A stretch of DNA of 64,000 nt from G963662675 sp963662675 (GTDB taxonomy: Bacteria > Bacteroidota > Bacteroidia > Bacteroidales > Prolixibacteraceae), in assembly GCA_963662675.2 (NCBI GenBank), contig CAXXHP010000005.1, forward strand, positions 124,001-188,000. The letters run 5' to 3'. This document shows positions 8,694 through 18,751 of the stretch, piece after piece. A model generated the notes under the pieces. It was not told where the DNA came from. It was given only the letters and a program-made list of their open reading frames with translations, and made no database searches. Position numbers and translations under genes: made by a program. Each line of letters opens with the position of its first letter. Within the stretch, counting starts at the first letter, position 1.

Positions 8694-10004
8694 TTAATTC
8701 CTTACTTTATCCTTTAGAAGTGATCTTATTGGGTTAAAGAATCGCTGAATCAAACGCAAATCTTCAGTAACAACTTCCGCATCCCCCTTCATCTCCTGAC
8801 TAAAGGGTAAAACGATATTATAATTTGTGATCAGATCTTGTGGCAATTCAATTTCAGCAACATATCTATCATTGGAAGAAACCAAAGAAATCGTCTTAAT
8901 CACCCCCACGACTACGCCATATTCCATATATGGGAAATTATCAAAATGGATATTCACACGCTGCCCTGGCATGACCTTTCCTGCGCCACGCAATGGAACA
9001 CCAACGCGACCAATAATCTTACTTTCTGCGTTCGGCACAATCGCAAAAACAGCATCCCCGTCTTTGACTTGTTGATTCCTGCTCCAATAGTCAGTAAAAG
9101 TTACCTGCCCATCAATAGGAGCCTCCAAAACAAAAGCATTCTCCCAATATTCAAGTCTACTTTTCAGAACACCCAAAGCCTCCGTGAGCTCTGTCTGCAA
9201 TCTCAATCGCTGATCTTCAAATTCTTTTTCTGCATTTACCACATCCTGCTCAAGTTCAATAATTTCTTTCTGAGTCTGAGCTAACTCCGTCCGGGCACCA
9301 TTAAAAGAATACTTTTTCTGCAACATGTTTGTTTCTGATTCTTTATAATCAACAAACGCCAAAACATCCTGCTCATACAATAAGGAATCTCTCCGATACT
9401 GGTCTAATTCTATTTCATATTCATCTTCCAGAATTTTCCGTTGACTCCAGAGACGATCGTAATAGATCTTTTGCATATGAACCTGGTCCTTCAGGGACAA
9501 AATCTTTTGTGGATAGAAGTTCAATCGGATAAAGCTCATATAATTATTATATAGCCGCATAAAGGAGGAGAAATCTATCTGAATATCGCCCAGTCTATAA
9601 TCCGAAGATAATTTATTATAATACACGGTATCAAAACCAACAAAAAAACGATCTAATTCACCAATGGCATTCTTTAGAGCAAAAATATCTTCATGACTAG
9701 CCGTATTTTCTACGATAGCAATAACATCTCCTTTTTGCACTGTATCTTTATCGACCACAAACAATTGATCAATCCGTCCTGTCGTTCTTGCTACAATTCG
9801 AGCCGGAGGATTCTCAGACAAGACCTCCACTCTTCCCTTAATAATATCGGGGTATCGAAACAGCCAACTCCCAAGCAAAAACAAAACTACAAAACACAAA
9901 ATTATAGTCAGTCCACTTCGCAGCAGCCAATGGGGTGATATCCCGATGATGTCCTGAACTTCATCGCTTCTTATTTCAATATTGTCTCCCGATTCAGACA
10001 TCAA
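8694..10004 (-). CDS. HlyD-family membrane-fusion (periplasmic adaptor) protein
   Basis: Adaptor that links an inner-membrane ABC exporter to an outer-membrane channel. It has 436 residues: a short cytoplasmic N-terminus, one membrane segment at about 29-51 (LRSGLTIILCFVVLFLLGSW), a lipoyl half-motif (ARIVARTTGRIDQLFVVDKD, about 68-87), a long coiled-coil region at about 150-280, then the second lipoyl half and barrel (VLEAPIDGQVTF onward). It lies 29 nt downstream of the C39 ABC transporter, clearly its partner. No TolC-like channel is present in the window. Its stop is about 200 nt before rpsL on the same strand and I see no terminator between them. Confidence 0.88.
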   Translation of the reverse strand: MMSESGDNIEIRSDEVQDIIGISPHWLLRSGLTIILCFVVLFLLGSWLFRYPDIIKGRVEVLSENPPARIVARTTGRIDQLFVVDKDTVQKGDVIAIVENTASHEDIFALKNAIGELDRFFVGFDTVYYNKLSSDYRLGDIQIDFSSFMRLYNNYMSFIRLNFYPQKILSLKDQVHMQKIYYDRLWSQRKILEDEYEIELDQYRRDSLLYEQDVLAFVDYKESETNMLQKKYSFNGARTELAQTQKEIIELEQDVVNAEKEFEDQRLRLQTELTEALGVLKSRLEYWENAFVLEAPIDGQVTFTDYWSRNQQVKDGDAVFAIVPNAESKIIGRVGVPLRGAGKVMPGQRVNIHFDNFPYMEYGVVVGVIKTISLVSSNDRYVAEIELPQDLITNYNIVLPFSQEMKGDAEVVTEDLRLIQRFFNPIRSLLKDKVRN

Positions 10005-10033
10005 TGCTTATCCTTTTCGATTTATAAATTAAA

Positions 10034-12223
10034 CTAATTACCAAGCTCTAATTGATTTTTCACTAAATTATAATATGCTCCTTTTTTCAAGGTAAGCTCC
10101 TCATGTGTCCCAAGCTCTACGATCTCACCTTTATCCAGCACCACAATTTGATCGGCATTCTTAACAGTACTCAAACGATGTGCGACAACCACTACCGTCT
10201 TTCCTTGATAAATGCGATCAAGGTTTTCCATAATTACCTTTTCATTATTTGCATCAAGAGCATTTGTGGCTTCATCAAAAAATAAATATTCAGGGTTTTT
10301 ATATATCACTCTGGCAATCAAAATCCTCTGCTTCTGCCCTTGACTTAAACCATGCCCATCTTGTCCAATTTTAGTATTAAACCCTAACGGCAAAGCTTCA
10401 ACATAATCTTGAATATTAGCTGCATTCACCGCAAACATAAGCCTCTCCTTATCAATCCGCTCATCCCCCACTATAATATTATTAACGATTGTGTCTGAGA
10501 AAATAAAGCCATCTTGCATAACGGCCCCCACCTTGGTGCGCCACCATTGCTGAGAAAAATTCTGTAAATTACTTTCTCCAACACTTACTTTCCCCTGAGA
10601 GGGAGGATAAAAACCCAACATCAACTTCACCAACGTTGTTTTACCACTACCACTTGTTCCGACTATTGCAGTCAGTTTCTTCTCCGGAATTTGAAGATTG
10701 ATGTTCTTTAAAACCTTCTGCGAATGTGGACCTTCATACTGAAACGACAAGTCGCTAATATTCAATGACTTATTGTTTGGCAATGTATTCAACAATGGCT
10801 TCCCCTCCTCCTCTTCATCATCCTGACTGTGAATCTCACCCAATCGCTCCAAGCTCATTTTAGCATCTTGCGCCAGATGCATAAATTTAATCATCTCCGA
10901 CAATGGACCATTCAATTGCCCAATTATATACTGAACAGCCAACATCATACCTAATGTCATTTCACCTTCCAAAACAGCCATCGCTGCAATAACTGTAATA
11001 ATAATGTTTTTAGTCTGATTGATGAATACAGAACCCGCTTGTTGATACTGATCAACAGAAAGGTTTTCCACGCTCACTCGAAACAAACGGGCCTGTATTC
11101 GCTCCCACTCCCAGCGTTTTTGTTTTTCATAATTATTTAGTTTGATTTCCTGCATGCCGGTAATCATCTGGATCAACATGCTTTGGTTATCAGAAAGATG
11201 GATGAATTTTCTATAATCAAGTTGACGCCTCCTTCTCATAAAAACGAAGATCCAAATCATATAAATGATTGAACCCAACAAAAAAACAAAAAGGATCTTC
11301 CAGCTATATAGTGCTAATACAATTCCAAAAATCAATAGATTAAAGACAGAAAAAAGAATATTCAGTGTCTGCGTTGTCATGAACCGCTCAATCCTGCGAT
11401 GATCCTGAATTCGCTGCATTAAATCGCCAATCACTTTTGTATCAAAAAAACCAATCGGCAATCTCATCAGTTTGATTAGAAAATCAGAAATAATTGAGAT
11501 GTTAATTCGTGTCGAAATATGCAAGAGTATCCAGGAACGGATAAAGTCAATTGACGTTTGCCCAATAAACAACATCAATTGAGCAATTAACACCAAATAA
11601 ATAAAACTGACATCCTGATTATTGATTCCCACATCAACCAAACTCTGAGTAAGAAAAGGAAAAATAAGCTGAATAATACTTGCAGCCAGAAAGCCCAATA
11701 ACAGTTGATTAACCAAACGTCTGTGGGGCCGGACATAACGCCATAAAAACGAGAACCCGACACGATCAACCTTCTCATCTTCATGCTCATAGAACGAAGG
11801 CGTTGGCTGTACAATTAAACATATCCCTTTCTCATCACCTTGAGCAACTGTCGCAAGCCAATGTTTTTTAAACTCCTCCGCGGAATACTTCACCAGCCCA
11901 AAAGCAGGATCGGCAACATACAGAACCCCTTTCTTCACTTTATAAAGTACCACAAAATGAATTTGATCCCAATGCACTATACACGGCATCGGCACATCTT
12001 TCACCAATTGTTCAAAAGTAACTTTCGTCCCTAGACTACGCATCCCAATCGATTCCGCAGCATCGCTTATCCCTAGGAGGGAAACTCCTTCTCTTGAGAT
12101 ATGAGATTGTTCCCGTAAAAAATCAAGACTAATGCTTTTCCCATAAAATTTAGCGATCATTTTAAGGCAAGTTGGACCACAGTCCATCGCATCATGTTGT
12201 CTAAAATGTGGGAAACGGGGCAT
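10034..12223 (-). CDS. Peptidase C39-containing ABC exporter
   Basis: Exporter that cleaves a double-glycine leader and pumps the peptide out. It has 729 residues in three parts. The N-terminal C39 cysteine protease has Cys15 (DCGPTC), His89 (WDQIHFVV) and Asp105 (VADPAFG), all intact. The membrane domain spans about 160-440. The nucleotide-binding domain has Walker A GTSGSGKTT, signature LSQGQKQR, Walker B YLFFDEATNALD and the VAHRLS switch. It is followed by its HlyD-family adaptor. No GG-leader precursor is recognised beside it, so the substrate is unknown; a short unannotated peptide elsewhere in the genome is possible. Confidence 0.92.
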   Translation of the reverse strand: MPRFPHFRQHDAMDCGPTCLKMIAKFYGKSISLDFLREQSHISREGVSLLGISDAAESIGMRSLGTKVTFEQLVKDVPMPCIVHWDQIHFVVLYKVKKGVLYVADPAFGLVKYSAEEFKKHWLATVAQGDEKGICLIVQPTPSFYEHEDEKVDRVGFSFLWRYVRPHRRLVNQLLLGFLAASIIQLIFPFLTQSLVDVGINNQDVSFIYLVLIAQLMLFIGQTSIDFIRSWILLHISTRINISIISDFLIKLMRLPIGFFDTKVIGDLMQRIQDHRRIERFMTTQTLNILFSVFNLLIFGIVLALYSWKILFVFLLGSIIYMIWIFVFMRRRRQLDYRKFIHLSDNQSMLIQMITGMQEIKLNNYEKQKRWEWERIQARLFRVSVENLSVDQYQQAGSVFINQTKNIIITVIAAMAVLEGEMTLGMMLAVQYIIGQLNGPLSEMIKFMHLAQDAKMSLERLGEIHSQDDEEEEGKPLLNTLPNNKSLNISDLSFQYEGPHSQKVLKNINLQIPEKKLTAIVGTSGSGKTTLVKLMLGFYPPSQGKVSVGESNLQNFSQQWWRTKVGAVMQDGFIFSDTIVNNIIVGDERIDKERLMFAVNAANIQDYVEALPLGFNTKIGQDGHGLSQGQKQRILIARVIYKNPEYLFFDEATNALDANNEKVIMENLDRIYQGKTVVVVAHRLSTVKNADQIVVLDKGEIVELGTHEELTLKKGAYYNLVKNQLELGN

Positions 12224-12425
12224 ATTGCTTATTTATGCAATAAAAATACGGGGATTTGCCCCCCATAAAACAACCTCAATGTATTAGTTATTCACAAACG
12301 AACGTTAATTAAGTTCCTCCGGCAAACAAAAAAGCCCACCCACTCCATAAACAAATAATTTTAACTACAAATACTGAATGATTCCAAAAACATTTCTATA
12401 ACATATTTGATCAAATACCGCGCGG

Positions 12426-12455
12426 TTGTTTGTTAATTTATTATTACTAATTTTG
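12426..12455 (+). promoter_or_regulatory. Promoter of the EF-G paralogue
   Basis: TTG at 12426-12428, a 19 nt spacer, then TAATTTTG at 12448-12455. This matches the Bacteroidota -33/-7 consensus in sequence and spacing. The expected transcript start near 12462 gives a leader of about 57 nt before the ATG at 12519. Confidence 0.6.
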
Positions 12456-12518
12456 ATAGCTTTCATGATAAAATCCAACCACAGACTGTATTGTTTATAA
12501 CCCATAATACTTGAGAAA

Positions 12519-14675
12519 ATGAATGTATATAAAACCAACGAAATCAGAAATATTGCTTTAATTGGCAATGCTGGCAGTGGGAAAACCACCCTCACAGAAG
12601 CCATGCTGTTTGAGGGTGGAGTAACCAACAGAAGAGGTGATATAGCGGCAAAAAACACCGTGTCTGACAACCACCCAATTGAACAAGATTATGGCAACTC
12701 CGTTTTCGCTTCAGTCCTTCACACTGAATACAACAACAAAAAAGTAAACATCCTCGACACTCCAGGGATGGACGACTTCCGTGGCGCCATTATTTCCTCC
12801 CTGCATGTTGTCGGGAGTGCTCTTTTAGTCATCAACACCCCTCACGGCATAGAAGCTGGCACCGAATCCGCAGGACGCCATGCCGCAAAGGCTAAAAAAC
12901 CATTGATTTTTGTCTTCAACCAACTTGACCACGAAAACACAAATTTTGAACAGACACTAGAACAAACAAGAAACACTTACGGGAAAAAAGTAACACTCGT
13001 CCAGTACCCCATCAATGCAGGACCCGGATTCGACTCAATTGTGGATGTGTTAAAAATGAAGCTTTACAAGTATCCGACAGACGGAGGAAAGCCTCAAGTA
13101 TTGGATATTCCCGAAGATCAAAAAGAACGAGCAGACGAACTACATAACGAGCTAGTTGAAATGGCTGCTGAAAATGATGAAGCTTTAATGGAACTCTATT
13201 TTGAAAAAGGCTCATTATCTGAAGATGAAATGCGGCAAGGAATAAAACTAGGCATGATAGACCGCAGTCTATTCCCTGTTTTTTGTACGGCTGCAAAGAA
13301 CAACATTGGCGTTAGTCGACTCCTAGAATTCATCACAAACATAACCCCTTCACCGGCCGAAGCTGTTGAGATTCCTGAGATAAACGGCAAAGAAGTCAAA
13401 ATGGCTGCAGACGCCCCCACCTCACTATTTGTTTTCAAAACAACAATTGAACAACATGTTGGAGAAATCACATTCTTCAAAGTAATGAGCGGCACCGTAA
13501 AAGAAGGTCAAGACCTTACAAACTCTAAATCCGGGAATAAAGAACGCATCTCTCAAATATTTGTTGCCGCAGGAAAGAACAGAGAGAAGGTCCACGAAAT
13601 GCTAGCCGGAGATATTGGCGCTACAGTAAAACTAAAAGAAACTAAAGTAAACCACACACTAAGCGAAAAAGAGGCTGCATATAACTTTAAACCAATCGAA
13701 TACCCTTCATCTCGCCATAGCATTGCAATGAAAGCAGTAAACGAAGCTGATGATGAAAAAGTTGGTGAAATGTTCCAGAAGCTTCATGATGAAGACCCAA
13801 CCCTAAATGTTGAATACTCCAAAGAGCTAAAACAAATGATCGTGCACAGCCAGGGAGAATACCACATCAATGCACTAACTTGGTTCTACAAAAACATCTT
13901 TAAAATTGACGTCGAATTTAAAACACCAAAAATTCCATACAGAGAAACCATCACAAAGCCTGCACAAGCAGACTATCGCCACAAAAAACAATCTGGTGGC
14001 GCAGGACAGTTTGGAGAAGTACATATGATGATTGAACCCTACATCGAAGGAGTTGAGGCAAAAAATTCATTCAACATCAACGGCAAGGACACAAAAATAT
14101 CCATCCGCGACACTCAGGAACACACTCTACCTTGGGGTGGAAAACTATTTTTCCACAGCTGCATTGTTGGCGGCTCAATAGACTCTCGCTTTCTCCCTGC
14201 GATACTAAAAGGCATTATGGAAAAGATGGACGAAGGACCATTAACCGGCTCTTACGCCCGTGACATTCGCGTTTATGTTTACGATGGGAAAATGCACCCC
14301 GTAGACTCAAATGAAATCTCCTTCAAACTGGCCGGGCGCAATGCTTTTTCAAAAGCATTTAAAGAAGCTGGCCCCAAAATCCTTGAACCAATCTGCGATC
14401 TAGAGGTACTGGTTCAAAGCGACAAGATGGGTGATGTCATGAGTGATCTTCAAGGACGTCGTGCATTAATCATGGGCATGGGCAGCGAAAGCGGCTATGA
14501 AAAAATTAACGCTAAAGTGCCCTTGAAGGAAATGTTCAAATACTCAACAACACTTAGCTCACTCACTCAAGGCAGAGGTCTTTTTAGTATTGATTTTAGC
14601 AATTACGAAAAAGTCCCTCAGGAAGTTCAAGATGAACTACTTGCCGCCTACTCTGCAGAGCAAGGTGAAGAATAA
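12519..14675 (+). CDS. fusA2: EF-G paralogue with altered GTPase motifs (EF-G2 type)
   Basis: A full-length EF-G homologue (718 residues, all five domains) whose G domain departs from the working enzyme. The P-loop is GNAGSGKTT (16-24). The switch I RGITI motif is absent. The switch II motif reads DTPGMDDF, so the catalytic histidine (His87 in the canonical copy in this window) is Met84. NKMD is replaced by NQLD (135-138). Domains III-V look intact, including KKQSGGAGQFGEV and a normal domain V. Bacteroides have an EF-G2 paralogue reported to support translation in starvation without GTP hydrolysis; assignment to that type is inference from these residues. It stands alone with its own promoter and terminator. 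Confidence 0.88.
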   Translation: MNVYKTNEIRNIALIGNAGSGKTTLTEAMLFEGGVTNRRGDIAAKNTVSDNHPIEQDYGNSVFASVLHTEYNNKKVNILDTPGMDDFRGAIISSLHVVGSALLVINTPHGIEAGTESAGRHAAKAKKPLIFVFNQLDHENTNFEQTLEQTRNTYGKKVTLVQYPINAGPGFDSIVDVLKMKLYKYPTDGGKPQVLDIPEDQKERADELHNELVEMAAENDEALMELYFEKGSLSEDEMRQGIKLGMIDRSLFPVFCTAAKNNIGVSRLLEFITNITPSPAEAVEIPEINGKEVKMAADAPTSLFVFKTTIEQHVGEITFFKVMSGTVKEGQDLTNSKSGNKERISQIFVAAGKNREKVHEMLAGDIGATVKLKETKVNHTLSEKEAAYNFKPIEYPSSRHSIAMKAVNEADDEKVGEMFQKLHDEDPTLNVEYSKELKQMIVHSQGEYHINALTWFYKNIFKIDVEFKTPKIPYRETITKPAQADYRHKKQSGGAGQFGEVHMMIEPYIEGVEAKNSFNINGKDTKISIRDTQEHTLPWGGKLFFHSCIVGGSIDSRFLPAILKGIMEKMDEGPLTGSYARDIRVYVYDGKMHPVDSNEISFKLAGRNAFSKAFKEAGPKILEPICDLEVLVQSDKMGDVMSDLQGRRALIMGMGSESGYEKINAKVPLKEMFKYSTTLSSLTQGRGLFSIDFSNYEKVPQEVQDELLAAYSAEQGEE

Positions 14676-14692
14676 AACCACCGACACCCCAC

Positions 14693-14733
14693 AAATAACA
14701 AACCCCGGAGGTATATTCCGGGGTTTGTTATTT
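14693..14733. terminator. Bidirectional terminator hairpin
   Basis: Perfect 17 bp stem (arms 14693-14709 and 14717-14733) with a 7 nt loop. The arms are GC-rich near the loop and A/T-rich outside, so it works on either strand. It separates the convergent EF-G paralogue and the T9SS cargo gene. Confidence 0.85.
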
Positions 14734-14808
14734 ATTTTTATGCGATTTTTTCGCAAAAACAACATAGAAACTAATCAGTCATGGCATTATAACACAATTA
14801 AGACCACA

Positions 14809-16095
14809 TTACTTCCCTCGAAACAAATGCACAAATCCATGCGCATTCCTCTCCTTGCCATCACGCCCGACTGCCTCAATCACATAATAGTAAACCCCGG
14901 GACTTGCATATCTCCCCCCAATTTTCCCATTCCAAACAGACTCACTTACTGTATTTTCAAAACCCTGAACATTATTATTTTCCCATTCAAAAATCTGCTT
15001 GCCCCAACGATTAAACATCTTTACACTTATCTCTTTCAACGACCAATAACTAACAACAAACTCATCATTATCGCCATCCCCATTCGGCGTAAACACATTA
15101 GGCACGTCCACAAATGAAGTATCTGCGACAACATAACCCTCCAAATAAACAGTATCTGAACATACTCCAAAATCCGAATATTTTGAAGTAACTAATTTGA
15201 CATCATAAGTCCCGGATTCATCATAAATAAAAACTGGATTTTCATCAATTGCCGATTTCATGATGCTATCTGAAACGGCTCCGTTTTGCTGCCCCTCCAT
15301 CTGCAATTCATAAACATCCCTAAAAAAAGACCACTCATACTCATCTGCATTCTCTGATGCACTTGTAAACGTAACCTCCAGAGGGGCTTCTCCACTCATT
15401 GGGGTCGCAATAAACGAAGCCTCAGTCACAATTGAGTTGTAGGCCACAATCAACTCAACCTCACACCCAAAACGATCATAAACAGTTAACGTGTAATCGG
15501 TATTGCGAGGAGGAGGATTAAATACCTGAGGACTTAGAACCGCGGAAACCTGATACCCATCTACTTCCCACTTTGCTCGCACATCTTTAAAAACCTGCTT
15601 CTCCTGACCATTACTGAGATCATAATAAATCATGTCAGTCCCCTCGAACGAAGCCAACAATTGAAAATAGTCACATGTTGACTCTGTGATCTCAGCAATT
15701 GCGGCGTACCAACTATTAAACACCCACGCGGTATAGGTTTCAGTTATCCCTCCCGATGTTACACTCACTCGATAACCTCCACTTTCCAAATTGTTAATTG
15801 TGGAAATCGCTCCACCCGGGTTATCAGTTTGAAAGAAATCAAAACTTCCAGAAACTGGATTATATTTGAGCCATTCAAACGAAGCAACACCTCCTGCCTG
15901 AAATTCTGCAGTAAGCATCCCCTCTGTTTCTTCTGGTGCTGCACAAAAAATATAAACATTATCCTGACTTCCCGAGCTATACTCCGTAACTTCAGAAGCA
16001 TCAGCATCAACAGAGGAAATTTGGGCATTCGCAACAAAAACAAGAAATAAAGATGAAAACAATAACGCTAAGTGGTTTTTATGCTTAAAAATCAT
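14809..16095 (-). CDS. Secreted PKD-type protein with T9SS type B (CHU_C) sorting domain
   Basis: Predicted cell-surface or secreted protein. From the ATG at 16095 it has 428 residues. A signal peptide ends near VFVANAQ (about residue 25 from this start). A PKD-like Ig fold covers roughly 240-335 (ATPMSGEAPLEVTFTSAS onward). The last 90 residues are the gliding-motility-type sorting domain: FVDVPNVFTPNGDGDNDEF, FNRWGKQIFEW and a YYYVIEAVGRDGKE strand. The family's type B domains direct export by the type 9 system. An in-frame start 30 nt upstream would only lengthen the signal peptide. No T9SS component lies nearby, so the function is unknown. Confidence 0.85.
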   Translation of the reverse strand: MIFKHKNHLALLFSSLFLVFVANAQISSVDADASEVTEYSSGSQDNVYIFCAAPEETEGMLTAEFQAGGVASFEWLKYNPVSGSFDFFQTDNPGGAISTINNLESGGYRVSVTSGGITETYTAWVFNSWYAAIAEITESTCDYFQLLASFEGTDMIYYDLSNGQEKQVFKDVRAKWEVDGYQVSAVLSPQVFNPPPRNTDYTLTVYDRFGCEVELIVAYNSIVTEASFIATPMSGEAPLEVTFTSASENADEYEWSFFRDVYELQMEGQQNGAVSDSIMKSAIDENPVFIYDESGTYDVKLVTSKYSDFGVCSDTVYLEGYVVADTSFVDVPNVFTPNGDGDNDEFVVSYWSLKEISVKMFNRWGKQIFEWENNNVQGFENTVSESVWNGKIGGRYASPGVYYYVIEAVGRDGKERNAHGFVHLFRGK

Positions 16096-16403
16096 ATCAA
16101 AAGAAAGTCTTAATTTTTTCAACAATACAATATTAACGCATAAAATCGATTAATCTTTTACCTATATCTTCTTTTTTAATGCTGTATCAACACAAAACAT
16201 AACACATAAACGAACTACGACAATCAAATATGGCTGAATATTTGTTGAAAACTATGGGCAAACGGAACAACTATTCTAAAAAATAGATTCTATTTTTGAG
16301 GTTCAATTTGACGGAAATTACCCCAACACAGAGAATAACATTAAAAACCTCACTGGCAGATATTTTATAGAGAAAAACGCCAGTAATACAGAGATAAATA
16401 AGC

Positions 16404-18701
16404 ATGGATTATTTGGACGAATTAAACGAAGCCCAACAAAAAGCGGTAGTAAACATTGAAGGACCTTCACTGGTAATTGCCGGAGCTGGTTCGGGAAAAA
16501 CTCGCGTCCTCACTTTTAGGATTGCCCATTTATTGCAAAATGGAGTAAAACCAGGAAGTATTCTCGCCCTCACTTTTACGAACAAGGCAGCCCGTGAAAT
16601 GAAAGAACGTGTTGCAGCAATCGTAGGGCAAAACACCGCCAAATATCTTTGGATGGGAACATTTCACTCCATCTTTGCTCGTATTCTTCGGACAGAATCA
16701 GAAACTCTTGGCTTCCCATCAGCATTTACAATTTATGATTCCGCAGACTCTAAAAGTCTGATCAAAACAATTATAAAAGACTTAAAGCTAGATGATAAAA
16801 CATATAAACCCAATGTCGTTTCGAGCAGGATATCTTCAGCAAAAAACAGCCTGATAACCCCACCAGCTTACCGAAATAATGCTCAGGTAATGGAGTATGA
16901 CATGAGCATTAGAATGCCTCGCATATGTGAAATATATAAAGAATACGACCGACGTTGTATTTTAGCTGGTGCGATGGACTTTGATGATCTTTTACTTCGG
17001 ACTAATATATTATTTCGCGACCATAAAGAAGTGCTGAAAAAATACCAACAACGCTTCAACTATTTATTGGTAGATGAGTATCAGGACACCAATTTTTCTC
17101 AATATCTAATTGTAAAAAATCTGGCCGAAAAACACCACAACCTCTGTGTTGTAGGCGACGATGCACAAAGTATATATTCATTCCGGGGGGCAAGAATCGA
17201 AAACATTCTAAATTTCCAAAAAGACTACCCCAAACATCAAACGTTTAAATTAGAGCAAAACTACCGCTCTACGCAAAACATTGTTAATGCTGCCAATAGT
17301 ATTATTACAAAAAACAAGCGACAGATACCCAAAAATGTCTTTTCAGAGAAATCAGAAGGCAACCTAATCAAAGTTTTTTCTGCCTTAACAGACAATGAAG
17401 AAGGATTTCTAGTAGCCAATGAAATTAGCGAAACCCGGATGCGCGAGCACTATAAATATGAAGACTACGCAATCCTCTACCGCACCAACGCTCAATCCCG
17501 TATTTTTGAAGAAGCTTTGCGAAGGCGAAATATCCCATGTAAAATTTTTGGAGGTCTTTCTTTCTATCAACGCAAAGAGATAAAAGACCTACTATCCTAT
17601 TTTCGATTGGTTATAAACCCTAAAGATAATGAAGCATTAAAGCGTGTTATTAACTATCCGACACGGGGCATCGGAGCAACAACACTTACAAAAATAGAAC
17701 AGGCTGCCCTTGCTGAAAACAAAAGTATATTTGAAATAGTAAAAGAAAGCTCCCAACACAATCCTGCAGGATTAAACAATGGGACACTACGTAAATTGAG
17801 TGACTTCTCTGGTGTCATCCTCCAATTTTCCGAAGCAGCAAAAACAAATGATGCCTATGAACTTTCCAGCACAATTGCCACCCAAACTGGCATTATGAAA
17901 GATCTGCACCGAGACCAAACAACAGAAGGACTCAGCCGGTTTCAGAATATCCAGGAATTACTTAATGGAATCCAAGAATTTACAATCAATGCAAGAGAAG
18001 AAGGACTCCCAAATTCACTGGCAAACTATTTAGAAGATGTAGCACTATTAACTGACCAAGACTCTGACAAAAATGAGGACAAGGACAAAGTAACCTTAAT
18101 GACAGTGCATTCATCAAAAGGTCTTGAGTTTAAAAATGTATTCATTGTCGGTGTTGAAGAAAATCTTTTCCCCTCAGCAACAATGGGATCAAATCCAGGC
18201 ATTGAGTCTACTGAAGAAGAACGCCGCTTATTTTATGTGGCCCTGACACGAGCCGAAGAAAATGCATACCTGAGTTTTGCCAAACAACGTTACCGCTGGG
18301 GAAAGCTTGATTATTGCAATCCAAGTCGTTTCATTTCTGAAGTTGACCCGCAATACATAGACATGCCTGAAGAAAGCAGCATTTCTTTTGACAATGAGCC
18401 AAAAACAGCTCGGACAGCACAAAATAACTTAAATTCGGATTCTTCGAATCCTGCAACCCAGCAGACGATTGGCCAGAAACTCGTGAAACTTAGGGAAGCC
18501 AAAAAGCAGACTCAGAATTTCGATGGAGATGATCCACGAGATATTCAATCCGGAATGCTGGTTGAACATCAAAGATTTGGGCAAGGAAAAGTTATCCGTG
18601 TAGAAGGAGATTTCCCTAACCTAAAAGCCACTGTATTTTTTCAGAATGTGGGGCAAAAGCAACTGTTGCTAAAATTCGCCAAACTTAAAATCATATCTTA
18701 A
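16404..18701 (+). CDS. pcrA: ATP-dependent 3'-5' DNA helicase, PcrA/UvrD family
   Basis: Superfamily 1A helicase for repair and removal of RNA polymerase or RecA from DNA. It has 765 residues. Motif Q is LNEAQQKAV, Walker A is GAGSGKTR (27-34), motif II LLVDEYQDTNF, motif III GDDAQSIYSFRGA, motif V VTLMTVHSSKGLEF, motif VI RRLFYVALTRAEE. The C-terminus has a Tudor-like segment starting GMLVEHQRFGQGKVIRVEG, the RNA-polymerase contact in PcrA. It is transcribed alone, with 179 nt before the DUF4290 gene. Confidence 0.94.
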   Translation: MDYLDELNEAQQKAVVNIEGPSLVIAGAGSGKTRVLTFRIAHLLQNGVKPGSILALTFTNKAAREMKERVAAIVGQNTAKYLWMGTFHSIFARILRTESETLGFPSAFTIYDSADSKSLIKTIIKDLKLDDKTYKPNVVSSRISSAKNSLITPPAYRNNAQVMEYDMSIRMPRICEIYKEYDRRCILAGAMDFDDLLLRTNILFRDHKEVLKKYQQRFNYLLVDEYQDTNFSQYLIVKNLAEKHHNLCVVGDDAQSIYSFRGARIENILNFQKDYPKHQTFKLEQNYRSTQNIVNAANSIITKNKRQIPKNVFSEKSEGNLIKVFSALTDNEEGFLVANEISETRMREHYKYEDYAILYRTNAQSRIFEEALRRRNIPCKIFGGLSFYQRKEIKDLLSYFRLVINPKDNEALKRVINYPTRGIGATTLTKIEQAALAENKSIFEIVKESSQHNPAGLNNGTLRKLSDFSGVILQFSEAAKTNDAYELSSTIATQTGIMKDLHRDQTTEGLSRFQNIQELLNGIQEFTINAREEGLPNSLANYLEDVALLTDQDSDKNEDKDKVTLMTVHSSKGLEFKNVFIVGVEENLFPSATMGSNPGIESTEEERRLFYVALTRAEENAYLSFAKQRYRWGKLDYCNPSRFISEVDPQYIDMPEESSISFDNEPKTARTAQNNLNSDSSNPATQQTIGQKLVKLREAKKQTQNFDGDDPRDIQSGMLVEHQRFGQGKVIRVEGDFPNLKATVFFQNVGQKQLLLKFAKLKIIS

Positions 18702-18751
18702 AATGCTCTCCCTACTTTTAAATTGTGCTTTTTAAGTTTTTAATGAAAAGA

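Noticed and set aside
8838..9284. Plus-strand frame inside the HlyD-family gene
   Set aside because: Antisense to a long gene with clear domain structure and no recognisable features of its own.
12365..12670. Minus-strand frame at the start of the EF-G paralogue, considered as a possible exporter substrate
   Set aside because: It is antisense to the conserved EF-G N-terminus, has no leader with a double glycine, and covers the predicted promoter.
14590..15117. Plus-strand frame overlapping the 3' end of the EF-G paralogue and running through the T9SS gene
   Set aside because: It crosses a strong bidirectional terminator and lies antisense to a gene with clear domains; its sequence has no family look.
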